Positions 59,968-64,000 of a stretch of DNA of 64,000 bases are shown piece after piece. The position numbers were made by a program, and so were the translations under genes. Numbering within the stretch: the stretch's first letter is position 1; each line of letters begins with the position of its first letter. The DNA is taken from NCBI GenBank assembly GCA_963210315.1, contig OY723294.1, positions 1,922,001-1,986,000 on the forward strand. Reading direction: 5' to 3'. The notes under the pieces were generated by a model. It did not search any database and was not told where the DNA came from. It saw only the letters and a list, made by a program, of their open reading frames with translations. The DNA is from Rhynchopus euleeides (Eukaryota > Euglenozoa > Diplonemea > Diplonemida > Diplonemidae).

Positions 59968-61233
59968 ATGCGGCCCGGAGACTGGAAGTGCCCCAAGTGC
60001 AGCGACATTGTGTTCGCCTCCAAAAGCAGATGCCGCTGTGGTGCTGCCAAGGTGGGTGGCCCCACGCCACCCAACGCTCAAGTGCCTCAATTCAAGCAGT
60101 CCGACTGGAACTGCCCCAACTGCAACTTCCTCGTGTTCGGGAGCAAGCCCAGTTGTGGGCGGTGTGGCGCTGCACGGGGCACGGGTTCGGTTGCGAGTAG
60201 CAGCCAGACATCTGTGGCGCCAGTTGGCGGAAAGCAGCCCGATTGGAACTGCCCCAGCTGCAGCTTTCTCGTGTTCGGCAGCAAGGCGAGTTGCGGACGG
60301 TGCGGCGCGGCAAAGGGCGCAACGAGTAGCAGCCAGCCAGCCGTGACACCAGCTTTCGGAAAGCAGCCCGACTGGAACTGCCCCAGCTGTCAGGACCTGG
60401 TCTTCGGGAGCAGGCCTGCCTGCAGGAAATGTGGGGTGCGCAATCCTGCGCTGCAGATGGCGACGCCCAGCGGGTCGGCAGGTGTGCAACAGGCCGTCGG
60501 TGCGCAGCCGCAACATCCTGCATCTATGCGGGCTGGTGACTGGAAGTGTTCGAAATGTGGGGACATGCAGTTCGGAACCAGGACGATCTGCCGCATGTGT
60601 GCCACACCACGTGGGGCTGTGTCCATCTTCCCCAGCCACTGGGATGACCAAGATGCAAACCTGAAACTTGTGGATCTGGCAGCGGGGACACCTGAGCACA
60701 CGAAGGTGGTGGCCTTGTTTTCGAAGAAGATGCCAAATGCGAAGGTGGCGTCAGTGGTGCGCGTCCAGAACAAGGCACTCTGGAAGAAGTATTCTGTTGA
60801 GCGTGAGGTGATGCAGGAGGCGGGCAACGCGACCACCAAATCCCTCTTTCACGGCACACGGGGTACTGCTCCTGAGATGGTGTACAACGGGCAGGACGGC
60901 TTCGACATGCGCTTCTGCACATCAGGCATGTGGGGCATTGCTTCGTACTTCGCTGTGAACTCCAGTTACTCCCACTCGTACGCCTTCAGGAAAGACTCGC
61001 AGCACCAGATGTTCCTGGCCGAGGTGCTGGTCGGCAACACGAAGAACTACGGATCATCGTCGCAAAAGGACCTGCGCATGCCGCCTGTGATCCAGGGTGG
61101 TGCCCAGAGTGACGGGCCTGCGGTGAAGCGGTACGACTCGGTGACAGGGGAGACAGGAGGCAGTGTGGTGCACATGGTGTATGCAAACAGCAAGGCGTAC
61201 CCCGAGTACCTCATCACCTACACTGGTGCGTGA
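59968..61233 (+). CDS. RanBP2-finger / PARP-domain ADP-ribosyltransferase 1
   Basis: 421 aa. The start at 59968 (MRPGDWKC) begins the first finger; the upstream in-frame hydrophobic stretch lies before a likely splice acceptor. Five RanBP2-type fingers (W-x-C-x2-C-x10-C-x2-C) occupy about residues 1-215. The first has C-x-C for its last pair; three of the middle fingers are nearly identical (WNCPSCxFLVFGSK). The C-terminal PARP catalytic domain (about 225-421) has LFHGT (His), GIASYFAVNSSYSHSYA (Tyr) and AYPEYLITY, giving an H-Y-hydrophobic triad as in mono-ADP-ribosylating PARPs, so mono-transfer is more likely than chain formation. RanBP2 fingers bind single-stranded RNA or ubiquitin in known proteins; which applies here is unknown. 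It is followed by a paralogue in tandem. Confidence 0.9.
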   Translation: MRPGDWKCPKCSDIVFASKSRCRCGAAKVGGPTPPNAQVPQFKQSDWNCPNCNFLVFGSKPSCGRCGAARGTGSVASSSQTSVAPVGGKQPDWNCPSCSFLVFGSKASCGRCGAAKGATSSSQPAVTPAFGKQPDWNCPSCQDLVFGSRPACRKCGVRNPALQMATPSGSAGVQQAVGAQPQHPASMRAGDWKCSKCGDMQFGTRTICRMCATPRGAVSIFPSHWDDQDANLKLVDLAAGTPEHTKVVALFSKKMPNAKVASVVRVQNKALWKKYSVEREVMQEAGNATTKSLFHGTRGTAPEMVYNGQDGFDMRFCTSGMWGIASYFAVNSSYSHSYAFRKDSQHQMFLAEVLVGNTKNYGSSSQKDLRMPPVIQGGAQSDGPAVKRYDSVTGETGGSVVHMVYANSKAYPEYLITYTGA

Positions 61234-62707
61234 CGTCAGCACAACCTGAGCACCCGTGCCTCACCCAAGTAACTGCCCAAGTGCCTGGACACGCATATGC
61301 GTGACTCTCTTTGGAGCAGCGTCGAACACCGAGCACCTGCCCTTGGCATGCTCTACTCAGGGTCAGCCGTGTCGAGCCGGAGAAGATTTCGGAGGATCAC
61401 GGACGATCACCGGCTCGAAGAGAGCTGACCTGACCACTGCCATCCCCGCAGAGAAGCGACTGCTTCTCTCACTATGGAGGTGGTTGACTCCCACAAGCAC
61501 GCTGTTGCTGTCGAGAAGTGCAGAAGTGCCTCTTGCGGCGTGGACACCCCGCACTACTACTAAGTCAACAACCCCTTGACATGTGCACCTCACACCAGAA
61601 ATGCCGCCGACAACAGAATTGGCTGACAGTTACAAAGGGGTGCGTAAGGGCTTGCAGGAACCCATAAAAAGAATCCCGTGAGAGCGGGAGATGCGTGCAG
61701 TTTTTTATTCGCTTTTCGAAGCGGCACACCGTTCAGTTGCAAATGATCTTGCTGGTTACGTGTTTTGTTTTTAAGCACACTCGTGTGAGCGGAAAGCGCC
61801 CCACCACAGCTGCAACCAAACGTGCTCTATACACTAACCCCACCCTTCATCAGGCTCAGGGTGTGATCAGTTCAGGGTTTTGTGTGTAGAAGCGTCAACG
61901 CAACAAACAAAAGGAAATTCATCAGAGCGGTTGTAGCTGTGAAGTGATAGGGCGCTTTGCGATGCGTTGAGATCCGTCACCTTTGCCTGGTGAGACTGGT
62001 GTGGCATCACGTCTGGTTTCCGGCTGCGGTGCGCCACCTTCTGTTCACAGGGCGTGCGAACGAGCAACAAGGAACCCTTTAGGGAACACCGCCCTGCAGG
62101 ACAAACAACAACGGATCTCTTTTTGTGCGTGTAGCGCGGTGTGCTGGGCCCAAACCCCTAGCCACAGTTGGGCACCACACCGCTGCCCTCCACCCCGGCC
62201 TCTGTGACCTTGTTAGTTCGGCGTAGCCAACTGGGGAAACTTTCTGTGCCTTTAGCTGGATCGTGCGTCCCCACTCACACCACTTCATCAGACCGGGGAG
62301 TGGTGTACACAAAGAGTGGGGTCTGCGTTCCAACAAAACAACTTTCGGCAGTAATTGGTTTGTTGTCTCGTTTTGCTGTCACTTTACGATCCAGCGGGGG
62401 CACAGATAGTTTCTTGCCAACATGTCGGAAGTGCAGCACCCGTCGACACCACTGTGCACGTTGGGACGACGCGAACGTGAGCTGAAAGGTTCCGTCGTGC
62501 GGGTGCAGAGCCTCACCTCCGGAAGTGACAGAGAAGCCTGCAGACCCAAAAACACACCCCCGCCCCCCTGTCCTAACCACCTTCTCTTTGCCACGTCCCG
62601 CCTCAGTCACCACCCCGGCCTGCTCTGTGGCCGTGGACATCACCTCGCATCACGTCACCTTACCTCACACCACCACCGAGAGCCAGGTGGGTGGCAGGCA
62701 GGCAGAC
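61234..62707 (+). other. Intergenic region between the two PARP genes
   Basis: 1.47 kb. Apart from the reverse-oriented foldback repeat at 61767-61960 I see nothing I can support. The last 30 bp before the next start are GGCAGGCAGGCAG-like. Confidence 0.55.
61767..61960 (-). mobile_element. Dispersed foldback repeat, reverse copy
   Basis: A near-complete match, in reverse, to 45593-45788, including both arms (GGAAAGCGCCCCACCACAGC and GAAGTGATAGGGCGCTTT). It is about 16 kb from that copy and on the other side of the nest. Confidence 0.85.
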
Positions 62708-64000
62708 ATGGCGCTGCTCGAGCTGCACAATGGTATCATCGCAGTCACAAAGGACAACGATGGTGTGGCGGAATTGACCCTGTCTGTGGATGACAAGAGG
62801 TACTACACAGAGGCGAGCCAGGTTGAGTTCGTGCAGCCGACGCCGGTTGCCGTGAACCACGGCTTGCAGGACACGAAGGCTGTGGTCAATATTCTGAAGG
62901 ACACAGTCGTGCTCCCTTTCAAGTCTGTTGCCGACCTCCTCAGTTTTAGAACAGATGTCCTCGAGGCACGCCGGAAAGCTGGCATCACAGACGCCACCGT
63001 GGCGCCAGCAATGGTGGCGAGCAACCCCCGCTCTGCTGACAGGTTTCTGAGGAGCTCGACGCCTGAGGTGAGGGTGCCGCAAGGACCTCTCCTACAGGCA
63101 AGCAGGCCCCCACGCCGTCTTACAGGTGACCCTGCCTCGTATGGCTCGTGCAGCCTGTCCTCTGCGTCTGTCCGTTCAGCCTCGGCTGTGCCGTTGATGG
63201 GTTCTTCGGATTTTGTTCCGGTTCAGAATGACTTCCGGCAACCTGGCATCTCCCCGATGCCCCAGCTGGACGCCCCCCAGGCCCGGCGCCCCGACTGGAA
63301 GTGCTCCGTCTGCCTTACTCTCGTGTGCAGCAGCAAGGCCAGGTGCAGTTGGTGTGGCGCTGCTCAGGGGCTGGCTTCGTATTGGGGCCAGCCAGGTGTG
63401 GCAGCTCGCAGAAGGCAGCCCTCTGCCCCCACGCCGCCCGTGGCACCGATTGCCAGAGGCGGGCCGAACGTCGGGCCATTTCAGCAGCAGCAGCAGCAGC
63501 TTCGGCGGCAGCAGCAGCAACGATCTGCTTCAATGTGGGCTGGTGGTGTGGGGGCAGGCAGTCCGGAACCAGGGCGATTCGTCGCATGTGCGCCACGTGA
63601 CGTGTCAGTGCAGTCCATGTTCCCCATCCACTGGGAGGAGCAGGATAGGAATCTGAAGATGGTGTCTCTGGCACGGGGGTCATCCGAACACACGAAGGTG
63701 GTGGCCTTGTTTTCGAAGACGATGCCAAATGCGAAGGTGGCGTCAGTGGTGCGCGTCCAGAACAAGGCACTCTGGAAGAAGTATTCTGTTGAGCGTGAGG
63801 TGATGCAGGAGGCGGGCAACGCGACCACCAAATCCCTCTTCCACGGCACAAAGACAACACCACCCGAGGCAGTGTACAACGGGCAGGACGGCTTCGACAC
63901 GCGTTTCTGCACATCAGGCACGTGGGGCATTGCTTCGTACTTCGCTGTGAACTCCAGTTACTCCCACTCGTACGCCTTCAGGAAGAACTCGCAGCGCCAG
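62708..64000 (+). CDS. RanBP2-finger / PARP-domain ADP-ribosyltransferase 2 (3' end beyond window)
   Basis: An open frame of 431 codons runs off the window. The N-terminus (MALLELHNGIIAVTKDNDG...) is a new segment of about 190 residues of unknown fold, absent from the first paralogue. One RanBP2 finger follows (DWKCSVCLTLVCSSKARCSWCG), then a Gln-rich linker and the PARP domain (LFHGT, GIASYFAVNSSYSHSYA). The last finger of the paralogue is destroyed here: its DNA is recognisable near 63536-63600 but shortened and read in another frame, without cysteines, and the frame is restored before FPIHWEEQD. DNA from about 63690 onward is almost identical to the first paralogue except for one loop (GTKTTPPEA against GTRGTAPEM). 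A mono-ADP-ribosyltransferase is likely. Confidence 0.85.
   Translation, partial: MALLELHNGIIAVTKDNDGVAELTLSVDDKRYYTEASQVEFVQPTPVAVNHGLQDTKAVVNILKDTVVLPFKSVADLLSFRTDVLEARRKAGITDATVAPAMVASNPRSADRFLRSSTPEVRVPQGPLLQASRPPRRLTGDPASYGSCSLSSASVRSASAVPLMGSSDFVPVQNDFRQPGISPMPQLDAPQARRPDWKCSVCLTLVCSSKARCSWCGAAQGLASYWGQPGVAARRRQPSAPTPPVAPIARGGPNVGPFQQQQQQLRRQQQQRSASMWAGGVGAGSPEPGRFVACAPRDVSVQSMFPIHWEEQDRNLKMVSLARGSSEHTKVVALFSKTMPNAKVASVVRVQNKALWKKYSVEREVMQEAGNATTKSLFHGTKTTPPEAVYNGQDGFDTRFCTSGTWGIASYFAVNSSYSHSYAFRKNSQRQ

Overview
The window reads as nuclear DNA of a unicellular eukaryote. The coding DNA is GC-rich, there are short spliceosomal introns, and it carries eukaryotic families: astacin protease, calyphosin-type EF-hands, a CMGC-like kinase, an FCP1/SCP-like HAD phosphatase and RanBP2-finger ADP-ribosyltransferases. 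I cannot name the organism. All host genes lie on the + strand and tandem gene copies are nearly identical. That resembles euglenozoan or dinoflagellate gene arrays, but this is inference. All five introns I can place begin with GTATG.

Layout. 1-20045: six head-to-tail copies of a 3318-bp unit (one copy is 3300 bp). Each codes for a secreted, cysteine-rich, mucin-like protein of 665 aa, with 1320 bp between coding regions; the array ends in a seventh unit cut off in its spacer. 20746-35768: a run of single-copy + strand genes: an EF-hand/cyclophilin fusion, a 1656-aa secreted astacin/sulfatase-like fusion, a protein kinase, a three-exon HAD phosphatase with a Cys4 knuckle, and a small three-exon disordered protein. 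A 120-130 bp block recurs about 215-220 bp upstream of two of these starts.

38055-58384 is a dense nest of terminal-inverted-repeat (TIR) DNA transposons and satellites. A 5.7-kb element (TIR CACGGTGGGATC...) holds a 2.4-kb element with a related CACGGTGG end, two copies of a 330-350 bp foldback element, and a 1.96-kb element with a 6-bp target duplication. Next comes a hAT-family transposase gene on the - strand (872 aa, one 38-nt intron). Then follow simple satellites, an apparently exact 2084-bp direct duplication, and a 4.2-kb element with arms of about 330 bp enclosing a 3.0-kb hAT relative that encodes only the C-terminal half of the transposase.

59968-64000: two tandem + strand genes for RanBP2-finger/PARP-domain proteins; the second runs off the window and has lost one zinc finger. 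A small foldback repeat of about 190 bp is scattered through intergenic DNA on both sides of the nest.

Two themes stand out. Several host proteins join domains that are not usually found together, some with degenerate catalytic sites. The transposon nest keeps insertion order, target duplications and an intron presence/absence difference legible in the sequence.
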